Of a stretch of DNA of 49,914 nt, positions 48,413-49,914 are shown in pieces. A program made the translations under genes and the position numbers. The stretch is taken from assembly GCF_018006725.1 (NCBI RefSeq), contig NZ_JAGMXV010000008.1, positions 1 to 49,914 on the forward strand, written 5' to 3'. Position 1 is the stretch's first letter, and each line of letters opens with the position of its first letter. This DNA is from Rhizorhabdus sp. (GTDB taxonomy: Bacteria; Pseudomonadota; Alphaproteobacteria; Sphingomonadales; Sphingomonadaceae). The notes beneath the pieces are model-generated. The model ran no database searches. It was given only the letters and a program-made list of their open reading frames with translations, and was not told where the DNA came from.

Positions 48413-49141
48413 ACCGAGAGCGGCCTCGGCCTTGGCCCTCCGCCGCGCCGCCGGCAGGCCCCACCAGGGGACATGCGGCCAGCGGTGATGCTCATGGTGA
48501 TAGCCGAAATGATAGCAGCTGAGAAGCGAGGCCCAGACAGGCACATCGGCGCTCCGCGCACGATGTCGGTCAACGAAATCGTCACCGGCACAATGCGGCA
48601 GATAGGTGCCGAAGAAGAACAGCTGCATCGACGACAGGATCGACGGCAGCGCCCAGAACAGCAGCAGGTTTTCGTAACGGGCGCCGAGCAGGAACAGATA
48701 GACGGCGATCATCGCCGACATCATCGCGAGCTCACGCAGACCGAAATATTGGCGGAAGAAGGCACCGTACCAGCGGAACACATCGCGCGGCGCGGGCGCA
48801 TGGAAATCGGGATCCTCGGCCGTCCCGGCGTGGCGATGGTGCGCCATATGCTTGGGCAACAGCCGGTCGAACGAAAAGCCCGCATAGACGAACAGGCACA
48901 GCCGGCCGATCGCCCGGCTCAACCCTGGGCGTCCCGGTGCCAGCGAACCGTGCATGGCGTCATGCGCGACGATGAACAGACCGACGCTCAACCAGCAGAG
49001 CAGCAGGATAAGCGATGATGTCAGCCACAGCGGCGTGCGATCGATTTCGATCAGGAAGACTGACCAGATATGCAGCGCCGCCCAGGTCCCGAGCACGAGT
49101 CCGGCGAGCAGCAAACCGCGCGATCGTGGAAGATCATCCAC
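48395..49141 (-). CDS. crtW: Beta-carotene ketolase
   Basis: CrtW adds 4-keto groups to beta-ionone rings. The 248-residue membrane protein has the histidine clusters of the fatty-acid-desaturase-like family: HDAMH (60-64), HMAHHRH (98-104) and HFGYHHEHH (211-219), which hold a di-iron site. Four hydrophobic segments are visible. The GTG start at 49141 overlaps the end of crtZ by 8 nt, so translation is coupled. It should act with CrtZ to give ketocarotenoids such as astaxanthin or canthaxanthin. Confidence 0.9.
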   Translation of the reverse strand: MDDLPRSRGLLLAGLVLGTWAALHIWSVFLIEIDRTPLWLTSSLILLLCWLSVGLFIVAHDAMHGSLAPGRPGLSRAIGRLCLFVYAGFSFDRLLPKHMAHHRHAGTAEDPDFHAPAPRDVFRWYGAFFRQYFGLRELAMMSAMIAVYLFLLGARYENLLLFWALPSILSSMQLFFFGTYLPHCAGDDFVDRHRARSADVPVWASLLSCYHFGYHHEHHRWPHVPWWGLPAARRRAKAEAALGSGGRV

Positions 49142-49616
49142 GGCGGTGTTGCCGGTTATGGCGCAGCCGGGCGGCAAGCACCTTGAGCGGCGGCGCATAG
49201 AGAAAGCCGAAGGAGACGGCTCCGTCGCGCCCCTGCGTGGCATGGTGAAGATGATGCGACCGCACGAGATGGCGGAAAAAGCCATTCATCCGATCGAACC
49301 GCAGCGGCAGTCGACGGTGGACGAGGCCATCGTGCAATATCGCGTAGAGAGCACCGTACAGCGTCATGCCGATCCCGACCCAATAGCCAGCGCTATCGAC
49401 CGGTTCCAACATCAGCAGCGCGACGCTGATCAGCGCGAAGAACAGCCCGTAAAGGTCGTTCCACTCCAACCAGCCTTTTGACCGGACATGATGCGACTTG
49501 TGAAGGATCCAGCCTGGCCCGTGCATGACGTAGCGATGGACGCCCCAGGCGACGAGCTCCATCGCCCCTGCGATCAGCAGCGCCAGACAGGCTCCCTGCC
49601 ACAGCGAGAGGCTCAT
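49134..49616 (-). CDS. crtZ: Beta-carotene 3-hydroxylase
   Basis: CrtZ adds 3-hydroxyl groups to the beta rings. The 160-residue membrane protein shows the histidine motifs HRYVMH (27-32), HKSHH (39-43), HDGLVH (95-100) and HHLHH (121-125), a di-iron hydroxylase set, with three to four hydrophobic segments. It is upstream of crtW on the same strand and overlaps it by 8 nt, so the two are one transcript. Confidence 0.93.
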   Translation of the reverse strand: MSLSLWQGACLALLIAGAMELVAWGVHRYVMHGPGWILHKSHHVRSKGWLEWNDLYGLFFALISVALLMLEPVDSAGYWVGIGMTLYGALYAILHDGLVHRRLPLRFDRMNGFFRHLVRSHHLHHATQGRDGAVSFGFLYAPPLKVLAARLRHNRQHRRG

Positions 49617-49744
49617 GCGCGGGCCGTCCTTGTGTCGTCGAAAATCATTATCATGCGGGGAGCATAGCCGAATTGATCGGCTCGCGCAGGTGTCATTGCG
49701 GGAATAGAGACAGGTCGGAACGCCTGAGGGACTGGCCTCGGACG

Positions 49745-49779
49745 CACAAAAAACCCGCCGGCGAATGCCTGGCGGGTTT
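49745..49779 (-). terminator. Intrinsic terminator downstream of the initiator tRNA
   Basis: A perfect 9-bp stem (AAACCCGCC at 49751-49759 with GGCGGGTTT at 49771-49779) lies 10 nt after the 3' end of the tRNA. On the minus strand it is followed by a T-run. It should end the tRNA transcript, and possibly an rRNA operon lying further right. Confidence 0.85.
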
Positions 49780-49788
49780 TTGTAGTTT

Positions 49789-49865
<77 letters not shown>

Positions 49866-49914
49866 CCAATGAGGTATCAGGGATTCAGGTTATGGCCTGA
49901 GGCCTGAGGGCATT

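Overview
The window is a high-GC, gene-dense piece of an alphaproteobacterial chromosome, most likely from a sphingomonad (Sphingomonadaceae). Supporting signs are the rpmF-plsX-fabH-ihfA-merR string, the Suv3-like helicase / S4 protein / fdxA / carD string, a TIGR02186 (Alph_Pro_TM) gene, a single RelA/SpoT homologue behind rpoZ, and a full C40 carotenoid cluster with crtY-crtI-crtB, crtW and crtZ. Genus and species were not determined. I see no prophage, insertion sequence, integrase or CRISPR array.

Layout. 1-4.5 kb: the 3' end of a DinG-type helicase, a SixA-type phosphatase, then a leftward operon rpmF-plsX-fabH-ihfA-merR. 4.5-9.4 kb: mixed housekeeping genes (MAPEG membrane protein, MBL hydrolase, PabC-like enzyme, aspartate aminotransferase, exported MsrA, PdeM). 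9.5-17.3 kb: a TauE/SafE exporter coupled to a TIGR02186 protein, two HerA-like ATPases on either side of an ATP-grasp gene, and an M23 peptidase. 17.5-24.8 kb: helicase, S4 protein, ferredoxin, CarD, a GIN-domain protein, DUF1489, MgtE and a cyclophilin. 24.8-29.4 kb: a LysR regulator, an unexplained stretch ending in a strong terminator (candidate small RNA), a lipid-type methyltransferase, rpoZ and rsh. 29.4-43.2 kb is the more accessory part: TetR, an ABC exporter with a small ACT-like protein divergent from an Lrp regulator, DUF2490, AraC divergent from a sulfotransferase-DUF1214 pair, a Baeyer-Villiger-type monooxygenase, an S9 peptidase, and a large radical SAM protein with an auxiliary-cluster (SPASM-like) domain placed ahead of its radical SAM core. 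43.2-49.6 kb: a prenyl diphosphate synthase and carotenoid genes. The right edge carries an initiator tRNA with its terminator, transcribed leftwards, so an rRNA operon may lie just outside the window.

How the genes fit together. The prenyl diphosphate synthase would supply C15 or C20 precursor, CrtB would make phytoene, CrtI would desaturate it to lycopene and CrtY would cyclise it to beta-carotene. CrtW (4-ketolase) and CrtZ (3-hydroxylase) together could lead to astaxanthin-type ketocarotenoids. The left-hand operon links ribosome (L32), membrane lipid (PlsX, FabH) and nucleoid (IHF) functions. The best candidates for something poorly described are the SPASM-first radical SAM protein, the putative small RNA with an anti-Shine-Dalgarno-like motif, and the ACT-like/ABC/Lrp module.
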